A DNA stretch of 58,444 bases from Caloramator sp. (GTDB lineage: Bacteria > Bacillota > Clostridia > Clostridiales > Caloramatoraceae), in contig JAOAEI010000004.1 of NCBI GenBank assembly GCA_026416875.1, positions 1 to 58,444 on the forward strand, given 5' to 3'. Below are positions 33,776 to 42,736 of this stretch, one piece after another. The translations under genes and the position numbers were made by a program. Within the stretch, counting starts at the first letter, position 1; every line of letters starts with the position of its first letter. A model generated the notes under the pieces. The model was not told the DNA's origin. It worked only from the letters and a program-made list of their open reading frames with translations, and searched no databases.

Positions 33776-34111
33776 ATGCAGCTTTTTTTTGATAGAAAAG
33801 ATGATGTTCTTTTAATAAAGCTAATGGGGGAGCTTGATCATCATTCTGCTGAGGAAGTCAGGATAAAAATTGATAATAAAATAGATGAAACTGGACTTAA
33901 CAAAATTATTTTTGATTTTTCTGGAGTAAATTTTATGGACAGTTCAGGCATTGGAGTAATAATAGGAAGATATAAAAAAGTTAAGGAATTTAATGGGAAA
34001 GTTGCTATAATTAATTTAAAGCCCCATATTAAAAAGATATTCGAACTTGGTGGGCTTTTTAAAATTATTAAAGAATATGATAACTTACAAAAAGCTTTAT
34101 TGGAATTTTAA
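33776..34111 (+). CDS. spoIIAA: Anti-sigma-F factor antagonist SpoIIAA
   Basis: ATG 33776 (GGGGGG just upstream) gives the proper 111-residue STAS-domain protein; the upstream in-frame ATG at 33725 lies inside the promoter and is rejected. The phosphorylated serine lies in [16 protein letters not shown] (Ser57). Dephosphorylated SpoIIAA binds SpoIIAB to free sigma F in the forespore. The order spoIIAA-spoIIAB-sigF is conserved with 14-16 base gaps. Confidence 0.96.
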   Translation: MQLFFDRKDDVLLIKLMGELDHHSAEEVRIKIDNKIDETGLNKIIFDFSGVNFMDSSGIGVIIGRYKKVKEFNGKVAIINLKPHIKKIFELGGLFKIIKEYDNLQKALLEF

Positions 34112-34125
34112 AAGGGGGATGTAAA

Positions 34126-34551
34126 ATGTTTCAAAATGAAATGAAATTAGAATTCCCAAGTAAATCTCAAAATGAAGCCTTTGCAAGAGTTGTTGTGGCT
34201 GCCTTTGCATCACAACTTGATCCTACTATAGAGGAGCTTTCTGATGTTAAAACGGCTGTTTCTGAGGCTGTAACTAATGCTATTATTCACGGATATGAAA
34301 ATACTCAAGGAACAGTTGTTTTAAAGTGCAAAATAGATGGAAGAAAATTAACTGTTGAGGTTATAGACTATGGAAAGGGAATAGAGGATGTTGAACTTGC
34401 AAGACAGCCCCTTTATACATCAAGACCTGAACTTGAAAGATCAGGAATGGGATTTACTGTTATGGAAACCTTTATGGATTCCCTTGAGGTAGAATCAGAA
34501 CCTGGAAAGGGAACAAGAGTTATAATGACAAAAGAGTTTAAACAATTATGA
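34126..34551 (+). CDS. spoIIAB: Anti-sigma-F factor and kinase SpoIIAB
   Basis: A 141-residue GHKL-type serine kinase: N-box [15 protein letters not shown] (residues 45-59), G1 box DYGKGI, and [12 protein letters not shown]. It holds sigma F inactive and phosphorylates SpoIIAA. The SD AAAAGGGGG precedes the ATG. Full length and all ATP-binding boxes are present. Confidence 0.96.
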   Translation: MFQNEMKLEFPSKSQNEAFARVVVAAFASQLDPTIEELSDVKTAVSEAVTNAIIHGYENTQGTVVLKCKIDGRKLTVEVIDYGKGIEDVELARQPLYTSRPELERSGMGFTVMETFMDSLEVESEPGKGTRVIMTKEFKQL

Positions 34552-34567
34552 TTTTGGGGGAATTCAT

Positions 34568-35320
34568 ATGCAGAATGATTCGCCCACAAAATTGATGGAT
34601 AATCAAGAGGAAGTATATCAGCTCATACTTAGAAGTCAAAATGGGGATAAAGAAGCCCAGGACATTTTGGTTAAAAACAATTTGGGGTTGGTTAATCTTG
34701 TTATAAAAAGATTTGTAAATATGGGCTTTGAATATGAGGACCTTTTTCAGATTGGATGTATCGGTCTTGTCAAGGCTATTAAAAATTTTAAAGTAGAACA
34801 AAACGTAAGGTTTTCTACCTATGCAGTTCCTATGATCTTGGGCGAAGTTAGAAGGCATTTAAGGGATGACGGTTTTATCAAATTCAGTAGGAGTATGAAG
34901 GATACTGCAAAAAAAGTTAAGCAAACGAAGGAAAAGCTTTTTAAGGAGTTAGGAAGGGAAGCAACTATTGAAGAAATTGCTCAGGAACTTTGTATAACTG
35001 CTGAAGATGTTCTTTTGAGCCTTGAGAGCATAAGCGGGCCTGAATATTTGTATGATACAATTCATCAGGACGATGGTTCGCCGATACTTTTGATAGATAG
35101 AATAAGTGAAGAGGAAAATTCAGAAGGGGATCAGATCGACAAAATTGCCTTAAAGGAAGTTATAAATAGGCTTGATCCTAAACAAAGACAGATAATAATT
35201 TTGAGATATTTTAAAGATTTAACTCAAAGCCAAGTAGCAAAAATGCTTGGAATATCCCAAGTTCAGGTTTCAAGGATAGAAAAAAAGGTTTTAAATTACA
35301 TAAAAGAATCGTTAAAGTAA
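34568..35320 (+). CDS. sigF: Forespore sigma factor SigF
   Basis: A 250-residue sigma-70 family protein. Region 2 has NLGLVNLVIKRFVNMGFEYEDLFQIGCIGLVKAIKNF and RFSTYAVPMILGEVRRHLRDD; region 3 follows; region 4 ends with RYFKDLTQSQVAKMLGISQVQVSRIEKK. Position behind spoIIAA-spoIIAB and the short N-terminus identify SigF (SpoIIAC) rather than SigG. It directs the first forespore-specific genes. A short terminator follows the stop. Confidence 0.95.
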   Translation: MQNDSPTKLMDNQEEVYQLILRSQNGDKEAQDILVKNNLGLVNLVIKRFVNMGFEYEDLFQIGCIGLVKAIKNFKVEQNVRFSTYAVPMILGEVRRHLRDDGFIKFSRSMKDTAKKVKQTKEKLFKELGREATIEEIAQELCITAEDVLLSLESISGPEYLYDTIHQDDGSPILLIDRISEEENSEGDQIDKIALKEVINRLDPKQRQIIILRYFKDLTQSQVAKMLGISQVQVSRIEKKVLNYIKESLK

Positions 35321-35321
35321 A

Positions 35322-35344
35322 CCGGCAGTAGCCGGATTTTTTTT
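35322..35344 (+). terminator. Terminator after sigF
   Basis: CCGGC AGTA GCCGG hairpin followed by A-T8; separates sigF from the spoVA unit. Confidence 0.75.
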
Positions 35345-35373
35345 GTATTTTTTTTATATGGATGGGAAAAATA
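35345..35373 (+). promoter_or_regulatory. Forespore (sigma-F/sigma-G type) promoter of the spoVA unit
   Basis: -35 GTATT (35345-35349), 14-base spacer, -10 GGGAAAAATA (35364-35373), matching the forespore pattern GYATA-N14-16-GGnAAnAHTR in all -10 positions. It begins at the T tract of the sigF terminator and precedes a 47-codon gene. Confidence 0.65.
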
Positions 35374-35395
35374 TTTAGTAGCCGGAGGTGGTTTT

Positions 35396-35539
35396 ATGTT
35401 TAATAATCATAAAAAAAGCGATGTTTCAACGGTAAAGCAAAAGGAGGATAAACTATTAAGGTTTGATTATGATAAAAATAAAATAGACCTTAACTCCTTT
35501 ATTGTAGGGGAAAATGAAAAGATAAAGGAAGTAAGGTGA
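35396..35539 (+). CDS. Small charged protein at the head of the spoVA unit, unknown function
   Basis: A 47-residue ORF from ATG 35396 with CCGGAGGTGG ahead, too short for common cut-offs. The sequence is hydrophilic (HKKSDVSTVKQKEDKLLRFD, then KIDLNSFIVGENEKIKEV), with no membrane segment, Cys or signal. It ends 4 bases before the spoVAC ATG, so it is the first gene after the forespore promoter. I do not recognise it. It takes the place of the missing spoVAA/spoVAB genes, so forespore expression and a spore-membrane-associated role are inferences. Confidence 0.65.
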   Translation: MFNNHKKSDVSTVKQKEDKLLRFDYDKNKIDLNSFIVGENEKIKEVR

Positions 35540-35543
35540 TGGT

Positions 35544-36008
35544 ATGGAAAAGCGCAAGGAAAATGAAATAAAGAATATATATCAGCAGATGGTCCAAAAA
35601 AAAGTCCCTCAGTCATCCCTTATTAAGGATGCTATTTTTGCCTTTGTAGTTGGAGGTCTTATTTGTGATGTTGGGCAATTTTTCATGAATCTATTCTTAT
35701 CCTTTGGAATTTCAAAGGATGATGTTGGATATTATGTAGCAACTGTTATGGTGTTTTTAGGTGCCTTTTTAACTGGTTTAGGAGTATACGACAATATAGG
35801 CAAGTATGCAGGAGCAGGATCAATCGTCCCTATTACAGGATTTGCAAATTCAATAGTTTCTCCTGCTATGGAATATAAAAGAGAGGGATATATTTTTGGG
35901 GTAGGTTCTAAAATGTTCGTAATTGCAGGACCTATTTTAGTTTACGGTATTTCTTCATCGATTATTGTTGGTATAATATACTATCTTGTCAAAGTGCTTG
36001 CGAGGTGA
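35544..36008 (+). CDS. spoVAC: Stage V sporulation protein AC
   Basis: A 154-residue membrane protein with about four helices, starting at ATG behind AAGGTGATGG. It has the SpoVAC/SpoVAEb-family motifs AFVVGGLICDVGQ, FLGAFLTGLGVYD, AGAGSIVPITGFANSIVSPAMEYKREG and the glycine motif GVGSKMFVIAGPILVYG. SpoVAC forms an inner-membrane channel used for dipicolinic acid uptake into, and release from, the spore. The stop overlaps the spoVAD SD. Confidence 0.95.
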   Translation: MEKRKENEIKNIYQQMVQKKVPQSSLIKDAIFAFVVGGLICDVGQFFMNLFLSFGISKDDVGYYVATVMVFLGAFLTGLGVYDNIGKYAGAGSIVPITGFANSIVSPAMEYKREGYIFGVGSKMFVIAGPILVYGISSSIIVGIIYYLVKVLAR

Positions 36009-36013
36009 AGTAT

Positions 36014-37036
36014 ATGGCAGAAAAAAAGATGGGCCTTCATACTATAAAGCTTAAAAATCCTCCTTCTATTTTATCTACTGCAACGATTGTAGGGCCTAAG
36101 GAAGGGGAAGGACCTTTAAAGGATTATTTTGATATTGTTTTAGAGGACGACCTCTTTGGTGAAAAATCGTGGGAAAAGGCAGAATCAAAGATGCTTAGAG
36201 AAGCAGTAAGGCTTGCTATGAATAAAATAAACTTATCACCAGACCAGGTTGATTACTTTTTTGCAGGGGATCTTTTAAATCAAATAATTTCATCAAGCTT
36301 TGCAGCAAGGGAACTTGGCATTCCTTTTTTTGGTCTATACGGTGCATGTTCAACATTGACTGAGGCCATGAGTCTTGCGGCAATGATGGTGGATGGAGGA
36401 TTTGCTGATATTACAATTGCAGCAACTTCAAGCCATTTTTCATCAGCAGAAAGACAGTTTAGATTTCCCCTTGAACATGGCAATCAAAGACCTCCAACAT
36501 CCCAGTGGACAGTTACTGGAGCAGGTGCAGTAGTTTTAGGAAGGGAAGGAAAAGGACCTTATGTTACTTATATTACAACAGGAAGAGTTGTAGATTTTGG
36601 AATTAAGGATGCTAATAATATGGGAGCGGCGATGGCACCGGCTGCTGCTGATACAATATTAAGGCATCTTAAAGATACAGGCTTTACTGCAGCTGATTAT
36701 GACCTTATAATGACCGGCGACTTGGCAAAAATTGGTAGAGAAATTGCAGCGGATATTATAAAGCAAAATGGATATGATATTACGACTAAATTCACAGATG
36801 CGGGAATAGAGATATTCGACCTTACAACCCAGGATGTTCATTCCGGAGGAAGCGGATGCGGCTGTTCTGCCTCTGTGTTTGGAGGATATATTTATAAGCA
36901 ATTAATAAATGGAAATTTAAATAGAATAATGATAATATCTACAGGCGCTCTTTTAAGTCCAACCAGCACCCAACAGGGTGAATCCATTCCGGGAATAGCT
37001 CATGCTATTACTATTGAAAGGAGCTTAGAAAAATGA
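36014..37036 (+). CDS. spoVAD: Stage V sporulation protein AD
   Basis: ATG 36014 (GAGGTG in front) is chosen over GTG 36005; 340 residues. It has the thiolase-like fold of SpoVAD: GACSTLTEAMSLAAMMVDGGFADITIAATSSHFSSAERQFRFPLE, the VTGAGAVVLGREG segment, and a C-terminal GCGCSASVFGGYI. It binds Ca-dipicolinate at the spore membrane and is needed for its uptake. It overlaps spoVAEb by four bases. Confidence 0.96.
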   Translation: MAEKKMGLHTIKLKNPPSILSTATIVGPKEGEGPLKDYFDIVLEDDLFGEKSWEKAESKMLREAVRLAMNKINLSPDQVDYFFAGDLLNQIISSSFAARELGIPFFGLYGACSTLTEAMSLAAMMVDGGFADITIAATSSHFSSAERQFRFPLEHGNQRPPTSQWTVTGAGAVVLGREGKGPYVTYITTGRVVDFGIKDANNMGAAMAPAAADTILRHLKDTGFTAADYDLIMTGDLAKIGREIAADIIKQNGYDITTKFTDAGIEIFDLTTQDVHSGGSGCGCSASVFGGYIYKQLINGNLNRIMIISTGALLSPTSTQQGESIPGIAHAITIERSLEK

Positions 37037-37392
37037 TGGATTATATATGGGCCTTTTTAGTTGGAGGAAGCATTTGCATGATTGCTCAAATCCTTATGGA
37101 CAAAACAAATTTAACTCCCGCAAGGATCTTAGTTTATTTTGTTACTGCAGGGGTTATATTAGGTGCTATTGGAGTATATGAACCTCTTGTTAAACTAGGT
37201 AAAGCTGGAGCTACTGTTCCTCTTCCGGGATTTGGATACAGCCTTGCTAAAGGTGCAATTAGAGAGGTTGAAAAATATGGTCTAATTGGAGCCTTTACAG
37301 GAGGAGTAAAGGCAACATCTGCAGGAATTGCTGCAGCAGTATTTTTTGGATATATCATGGCTCTTTTATTTAATCCTAAGACAAAAAATTAG
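37033..37392 (+). CDS. spoVAEb: Stage V sporulation protein AEb
   Basis: A 119-residue membrane protein with the SpoVAC/AE signature, three to four helices, a start overlapping spoVAD (ATGATG, either ATG possible), ITGVILGAIGVYEP-like loop, and GATVPLPGFGYSLAKGAIREVEKYGLIGAFTGGVKATSAGI. It completes the DPA channel with SpoVAC and SpoVAD. Confidence 0.93.
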   Translation: MMDYIWAFLVGGSICMIAQILMDKTNLTPARILVYFVTAGVILGAIGVYEPLVKLGKAGATVPLPGFGYSLAKGAIREVEKYGLIGAFTGGVKATSAGIAAAVFFGYIMALLFNPKTKN

Positions 37393-37403
37393 GAGTTGAT
37401 TAA

Positions 37404-37976
37404 ATGAAAAAGAAGGTAATAATTGTTACAGATGGAGACTTAATGGCCCAAAGAGCTATTGAAGCAGCAGCGCAAAATATAGGTGCGAGGGTAATATCAC
37501 GATCTGCAGGAAATCCAACTATATTATCTGGAGAAGAAATAGTTGATCTTATTAAGGAAGCAAAGCATGATCCTGTAATTGTTATGGTAGATGACAGGGG
37601 GAACACCCACAAGGGTGATGGAGAGAAGGCAATGGAGTATATTTTAAATTCTAATGAAGTTGAAGTAATTGGAGCTGTAGCAGTAGCTTCAAATACAAGT
37701 AAAGTAACTGGGGTTGAAGTAGATGCTTCTATAGATAGGAATGGTAATGTTACTCATAAGGCTGTTGATAAGGATGGAAATCCTAAGGATGACAAAATAA
37801 TTAAGGGGGATACAGTAGATGTTTTAAGCAGATACGATATTCCAATAGTAGGAGTAGGAGACCCAGGTAAGATGGAAGGTTCCGATGACGTTGAGTTTGG
37901 CGCACCTATTATTACAAAGGCATTAGAAGAGGTAATTAAGCTTTATGAGTTGAAAAATAAATTGAAAAAGCAATAG
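37404..37976 (+). CDS. spoVAEa: Stage V sporulation protein AEa
   Basis: A 190-residue soluble protein: KKKVIIVTDGDLMAQRAIEAAAQNIG at the start, IVMVDDRGNTHKGDGE, VASNTSKVTGVEVDASID and IVGVGDPGKMEGSD. This is the cytosolic SpoVAEa type. It is last in the operon; no spoVAF follows. A strong bidirectional terminator lies over its stop. Confidence 0.92.
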   Translation: MKKKVIIVTDGDLMAQRAIEAAAQNIGARVISRSAGNPTILSGEEIVDLIKEAKHDPVIVMVDDRGNTHKGDGEKAMEYILNSNEVEVIGAVAVASNTSKVTGVEVDASIDRNGNVTHKAVDKDGNPKDDKIIKGDTVDVLSRYDIPIVGVGDPGKMEGSDDVEFGAPIITKALEEVIKLYELKNKLKKQ

Positions 37977-38000
37977 GTCCTAAAAAGGACCTATTGCTTT
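37967..38000. terminator. Bidirectional terminator spoVAEa / class A PBP
   Basis: Perfect 14-bp stem AAAGCAATAGGTCC / GGACCTATTGCTTT with TAAAAA loop, overlapping both stop codons. Confidence 0.85.
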
Positions 38001-40282
38001 GGTGGTGTGGGGTTAGTTTGCTGTGAGTTTTGACCCTCTTGAGGGTTTTGCTGATTTTGTCCAGTGGTATCATTTGATGGTTTTTGAGTTTCTTGATTTT
38101 GTCCTTCAATATTTTGCGTATTATTAGGATTTTCTGGTGTTGTTGTATCTGGTTCAGGGATTATATTTACATGGTAATCGCATAATTCAACAGGTTGAGT
38201 TCCTTCGATAAACATTTCAGTTACAACTCTGTTTCCCCTTGGATCATTAAAACATAGATCTGTTGGGTATTTTCCAGAATCTAAGCAAACTTTTTCATAT
38301 ACTATTCCGTTTGGTTTTTCAAAGTCAACCACTTTTAAGCCTTCATGGGCTCTTTTCATTATTTCTCCCCATATTCTTGCTGCAAGTGAGCTTTTAAGTC
38401 CAGGGATAGATGTGTTGGGCTTATCGTGGCCTATCCAAACAGCGCCTGAATAATATGGTGTTACACCGCAGAACCAAACATTTGTGTAATCAGAAGTTGT
38501 TCCAGTTTTTCCTGCCACAGGCATAGAACCAAATCTTGCCCTTCCACCTGTTCCATAAGGTTTTCTTACAACATCCTTCATCATATCAAGCATAATATAA
38601 GCAGCTTGACTTGATATTGATCTTGATTGTGTAGACGCCCTTTCAACAATTATGTTATTGTATCTATCAGTAACCTTTGTGTAAAGTATTGGTTCAGAGT
38701 AAATCCCTTTGTTTGCGAAAACTCCATAGGCTGCAGCCATTTCAATTGGATAAACTCCTTCTGTAAGACCACCTAGGGAAAGTGGTGCTACATATTTATC
38801 GGAGTTTGTTATTGTTGATATATGAAATTTATTTTGTAAATAATCGACGGATGTCCCTATACCTAATTGAAGTAAGATTTTAGATGCTACAACGTTTATA
38901 GAGCGTGTAATTGCTTCTCTTACAGTTACATTTCCTCTATAGGAATTATCATAGTTTTTAGGTTCCCATCCTCCTGTTGCAGCCAAAAGTTCCTGAGAAA
39001 AAGGACTATCTTCAACAACAGTTGCAGCAGTTGCAAATTGCGTATCGATAGCTGGTGCATAAACTGAAAGGGGCTTTATAGCTGAACCTGGTTGCCTTTT
39101 TACATCTGTTGCCCTATTTATGGATCTTAATGGATGAGGTCCACGTCCTCCAACTATCGCCCTTACTTCGCCTGTAGAATAGTCCATTATAACTGCAGCT
39201 GCCTGAGGTTGCACAACTTTTGGAGAATTTTCAGTTGAAGCATATGGTTTTAAGTTAAATTGTTTAAAGAAGCTATCATCATTTATTACAGCTTCTGCAG
39301 CTTCTTGAATTTTAGTGTCGATGGTAAGATATATGCTATACCCACCGGTTCTTAGCCTTTGCTTTGCTTCGCTTTCTGTTATATTTAACTTTTCTGCCAT
39401 ATCCTTTGCAATTTCATCAATGGCAGGTTCTATAAACCACTGATATTTCATTGTATTTGGAGATTCTTTGCTTTTAAAAACAAGCTTTTGGTTTATGGCC
39501 TCATCGTATTGTTGTTGAGTTATATAACCCTGCTTTAGCATTTTTTTAAGGACTGTCTGCTGCCTATCTAAATATGTCTTTGGGTTTTCTTGATTTTTTT
39601 TGCTATATGGGTAATATTTATAAGGACTTTGGGTAAGTCCTGCAATTAAAGCAGCTTCAGCAACAGTAAGTTCATTAACATCCTTACCAAAGTAGAACAT
39701 TGAAGCAGCTTGGACTCCATAAGCACTTCCACCAAGATAAATTGTATTTAGGTAGCCTTCAAGTATTTGATCTTTGCTGAGTTTTCTTTCAAGTTGAATT
39801 GCAAGATATATTTCTTGAAGTTTTCTTGAAAAATCCTTTTTTGGAGATAATGCGATATTTTTAATAAGCTGCTGTGTTATTGTTGAGGCACCTTGAGCCT
39901 TGGACATAGTTTTAATATCATACCATAAAGCACCAAGTATTCTCTTTGGATCGATTCCGTGATGCTTATAAAATCTTTCGTCTTCTATTGCGATAAAGGC
40001 GTGCTGAACATGTTTAGGTATTTTTTTTAGTGGAACTACTGTTCTGTTTTGAACATCTGAAAAGTCCTCTATAAAGTTCCCATCCTTGTCATATATTTTG
40101 CTGCTCTGTTTTAAGTTGTCGAGTATGTTGGCATCAATTTCAGGAGCAGATTTTATTACTGCAATTGCAACTCCAATTCCAGCTGCAAAAATAAAAAGAA
40201 ATATAAATAGGAATATTATCAATAATATATTTAATACGCCTCTTTTTTTGTTTTTTCGTTTACTTTTCCTTTTTTCAGCCAT
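37991..40282 (-). CDS. Class A penicillin-binding protein (transglycosylase/transpeptidase)
   Basis: A 763-residue protein transcribed leftward. N-terminal basic tail (KRKSKRKNKKRG), one transmembrane helix at about 15-38, glycosyltransferase 51 domain with EDERFYKHHGIDPKRILGALW and STITQQLIKN, then a transpeptidase domain with the SxxK serine in RQPGSAIKPLS, the SIN motif (TRSINVVASK) and KTGTTSDYTNVWFCG. The end is a low-complexity Pro/Gln/Asn tail with repeated QN-rich units. It polymerises and cross-links peptidoglycan at the outer face. The usual name is PBP1A (ponA/mrcA). The divergent intergenic region at 40283-40541 carries a dyad with a DnaA-box match. Confidence 0.93.
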   Translation of the reverse strand: MAEKRKSKRKNKKRGVLNILLIIFLFIFLFIFAAGIGVAIAVIKSAPEIDANILDNLKQSSKIYDKDGNFIEDFSDVQNRTVVPLKKIPKHVQHAFIAIEDERFYKHHGIDPKRILGALWYDIKTMSKAQGASTITQQLIKNIALSPKKDFSRKLQEIYLAIQLERKLSKDQILEGYLNTIYLGGSAYGVQAASMFYFGKDVNELTVAEAALIAGLTQSPYKYYPYSKKNQENPKTYLDRQQTVLKKMLKQGYITQQQYDEAINQKLVFKSKESPNTMKYQWFIEPAIDEIAKDMAEKLNITESEAKQRLRTGGYSIYLTIDTKIQEAAEAVINDDSFFKQFNLKPYASTENSPKVVQPQAAAVIMDYSTGEVRAIVGGRGPHPLRSINRATDVKRQPGSAIKPLSVYAPAIDTQFATAATVVEDSPFSQELLAATGGWEPKNYDNSYRGNVTVREAITRSINVVASKILLQLGIGTSVDYLQNKFHISTITNSDKYVAPLSLGGLTEGVYPIEMAAAYGVFANKGIYSEPILYTKVTDRYNNIIVERASTQSRSISSQAAYIMLDMMKDVVRKPYGTGGRARFGSMPVAGKTGTTSDYTNVWFCGVTPYYSGAVWIGHDKPNTSIPGLKSSLAARIWGEIMKRAHEGLKVVDFEKPNGIVYEKVCLDSGKYPTDLCFNDPRGNRVVTEMFIEGTQPVELCDYHVNIIPEPDTTTPENPNNTQNIEGQNQETQKPSNDTTGQNQQNPQEGQNSQQTNPTPPKQ

Positions 40283-40342
40283 AGTAAACCTCCTTGAATG
40301 AAAAAGCTTAGAAAAATGATTTGATTAAAATAATTATAACAA

Positions 40343-40364
40343 ATGTGGACATTTTTATCCACAT
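40343..40364. promoter_or_regulatory. Dyad ATGTGGA-N8-TCCACAT with perfect DnaA-box match
   Basis: Arms at 40343-40349 and 40358-40364. TTATCCACA (40355-40363) equals the DnaA-box consensus. It lies between the divergent PBP and GT2 genes. It could be a DnaA or other regulator site for the PBP; one such 9-mer by chance is plausible. Confidence 0.35.
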
Positions 40365-40541
40365 CCATTATTTTGGACAATTTGTTGCCATTTTGTAAAT
40401 AAATTATAAACATTGCGAAGGCAGACTTTTGAAGGAAAGAAGAAGGGCTTATAATAGGATATGGAGTGTTTAATTAGTATAATTAAGTTACTGTTATACA
40501 AAAAATATTAACAGACAGAATAATTTTATGGAGGAATAGAC

Positions 40542-41963
40542 ATGAAGGGATTAATTTACAATTTAACCTTTTTCTTTCAAATAGGTGTTTTTGTAGTAAC
40601 TTTGTATTACCTAATAATTTCACTATTTGGCCTTTATAGGAAAAAGGAAAATAGTGTGGCTTCTGAACCTGAAAAGTCCTTTGCTCTAATAGTTGCTGCC
40701 CATAATGAAGAAATGGTTATAGGCAATATAGTGGATAGTTTAAAAATGCTTGATTATCCAAAGGATCTCTACGATATATATGTTATCGCAGATAACTGTT
40801 CAGATAATACAGCAAATATTGCAAGAAAGCATGGTGCTATAGTTTATGAAAGATTTGATAGTTTAAAAAAAGGGAAAGGATATGCCCTTGAATGGATGTT
40901 TAATATTTTATTTAATTTAGATAAAAAATATGATGCTGTCGTAGTCTTCGATGCTGATAATTTGGCTTCTAAAAACTTCCTTAAGGAACTCAATAGAAAA
41001 TTAAAAGAGGGGTATAAGGTCGTGCAGGGATACATAGACAGCAAAAACCCTCATGATTCCTGGATTTCAGAATCCTATTCAATATCCTTTTGGACTGCTA
41101 ACAGACTTTTTCAGCTTGCAAGGGCAAACTTAGGACTTTCTAATCAAATCGGCGGAACAGGTTTTTGTATAGATATGGAAGTTTTAAAGGAGATTGGATG
41201 GGGGGCTACATGTCTTACTGAAGACTTGGAATTTACTTGTAAATTGGTTTTAAACGGTCAGAAGGTAGGCTGGGCTCATGGTGCAGTGGTTTATGATGAA
41301 AAACCCTTAACTTTAAAGCAGTCTTGGAGGCAAAGAAAAAGATGGATGCAGGGCTTTGCTGATGTGGCATCGAGATTTTTCTTTAAGCTAATGAAAAAGG
41401 CTATTAAGGATAGGGATTTTGTAGCCTTTGACTGTGCTTTATACACTATTCAGCCATTCATGATAGTAGCACTTGGGTTATCAACAATTTTAACCTTCCT
41501 TCAAAGCTACAGTGCAGACGGGATGAATATTTTTATAATAAGCTATTTATTTTCACCGATCGTATGGAAACTGCTTTCTGTATTTCAATTTTTATTTACA
41601 CCTTTTGTAATGTTTTTAGAAAATAAATTGTCAAAGAAGCTTTTAATTTATTTTTCACTTTATTCACTAAATATATTCCTATTTGATTATATGTTTGATC
41701 CTGAATCAAAGCTTATTTATATAATGCTTGCTCATACGATATTTTTAGGTTCATTTATGCTAGTTTTAGCTAAGTTTGAAGGCAAATCAGCTTTAAAGGT
41801 ATTTATATGGTATTTATTATATGGAGTTTATACATTAACATGGCTTCCAATAACAATTCAAGGAATTATAGATAAAAATAAAAAGGAATGGGCACATACG
41901 CAGCATACAAGACAAATCAGTATACATGAAATTGAAAATCTTGATAGTCAGTCAGTTGCATAA
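40542..41963 (+). CDS. Membrane glycosyltransferase, family 2
   Basis: A 473-residue processive-type GT2: helix at the N-terminus (about 8-27), nucleotide-binding ALIVAAHNEEMVIGNIVDSL, VFDADN (DxD metal site), the acceptor-site TEDLEF and QRKRWMQG (QxxRW motif), and four to five C-terminal helices. The fold is that of poly-GlcNAc, hyaluronan or cellulose synthase-like proteins, in which the chain is pushed out as it grows. It is monocistronic with its own terminator. The polymer is unknown. It could add GlcNAc to form an exopolysaccharide, and the deacetylase at 5343 could act on such a product, but they are 35 kb apart. Confidence 0.88.
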   Translation: MKGLIYNLTFFFQIGVFVVTLYYLIISLFGLYRKKENSVASEPEKSFALIVAAHNEEMVIGNIVDSLKMLDYPKDLYDIYVIADNCSDNTANIARKHGAIVYERFDSLKKGKGYALEWMFNILFNLDKKYDAVVVFDADNLASKNFLKELNRKLKEGYKVVQGYIDSKNPHDSWISESYSISFWTANRLFQLARANLGLSNQIGGTGFCIDMEVLKEIGWGATCLTEDLEFTCKLVLNGQKVGWAHGAVVYDEKPLTLKQSWRQRKRWMQGFADVASRFFFKLMKKAIKDRDFVAFDCALYTIQPFMIVALGLSTILTFLQSYSADGMNIFIISYLFSPIVWKLLSVFQFLFTPFVMFLENKLSKKLLIYFSLYSLNIFLFDYMFDPESKLIYIMLAHTIFLGSFMLVLAKFEGKSALKVFIWYLLYGVYTLTWLPITIQGIIDKNKKEWAHTQHTRQISIHEIENLDSQSVA

Positions 41964-41993
41964 AGGACGCATTGCGTCCTTTTAATATTTTTT
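41963..41993 (+). terminator. Terminator after GT2
   Basis: AAGGACGC ATT GCGTCCTT hairpin followed by TTAATATTTTTTT. Confidence 0.8.
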
Positions 41994-42038
41994 TCATAAA
42001 AAACATATAATTAAATAGCAATATATAGGTTGATTTGT

Positions 42039-42713
42039 ATGAAGAAAAAATATCGTGCAATAAAAATAAAGCTTATGATATATTTATTTCTTTTTCTAAC
42101 TATAATGACTTTATTTTTGATTTATCTGAATTACTTTTTAAGGCCTACATTGATTGCCTATTGCGATCAGGAGGCTAGAAGGACAGCGGTGGAAACTATA
42201 AATAATACGGTTAAATTTGAGTTTGGGAATAAGATATCCTATGATGACATTATGTCAATTAAAACCGATAAGGATGGAAATGTTGTTATGATTCAGGCAA
42301 ATACAGTAGAATTAAATATTTTGGGTTCCCAAATAGCCCTGGAGGTTCAGAAAAGAATTGGCGATATAAAGGAAAGGAAAGTTGAAATTCCCCTTGCTGT
42401 TTTAACGGGGATAGAGATTTTATCAAACTATGGACCGAAGATACCCTTTAAAATGAGACCGGTAGGTTCAGTATTAACTTCCTACAGGACTGAATTTTCT
42501 TCGGCAGGGATAAACCAGACAAGGCATATTGTCTACTTAGATGTATCTGCAACAGTTCAAGTTATTATCCCCCTTGCAAGAAACAGCGTTACTGTAACTT
42601 CCAGCATTCCTATTGCTGAGAGCATAATAGTAGGAAAAGTTCCAGATACTTATGCGGAGATAAAAACAGAAAATCCTCCTAAAGATATTCAGGAATATAA
42701 TATAAAAAAATGA
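42039..42713 (+). CDS. yunB: Sporulation protein YunB
   Basis: ATG 42039 is preferred over TTG 42030 (which codes only three more residues); 224 residues. An N-terminal membrane helix (about 12-33, LIYLFLFLTIMTLFLIYLN) is followed by a soluble domain with YCDQEARRTAVETINNTV, the VEIPLAVLTGIEILSNYGPKIPFKMRPVG segment and a C-terminal TVTSSIPIAESIIVGKVPDTYAE. All match YunB, a sigma-E-controlled protein needed for normal spore formation. No TM or sigma sequence can be verified at a distance. The SD is weak. Confidence 0.9.
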   Translation: MKKKYRAIKIKLMIYLFLFLTIMTLFLIYLNYFLRPTLIAYCDQEARRTAVETINNTVKFEFGNKISYDDIMSIKTDKDGNVVMIQANTVELNILGSQIALEVQKRIGDIKERKVEIPLAVLTGIEILSNYGPKIPFKMRPVGSVLTSYRTEFSSAGINQTRHIVYLDVSATVQVIIPLARNSVTVTSSIPIAESIIVGKVPDTYAEIKTENPPKDIQEYNIKK

Positions 42714-42736
42714 TGAGGAACTTCCTCATCATTTTT
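42707..42736. terminator. Bidirectional terminator yunB / thioredoxin reductase
   Basis: AAATGATGAGGAA / TTCCTCATCATTT with a single-base centre, T8 on one side and A7 on the other. Confidence 0.85.
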
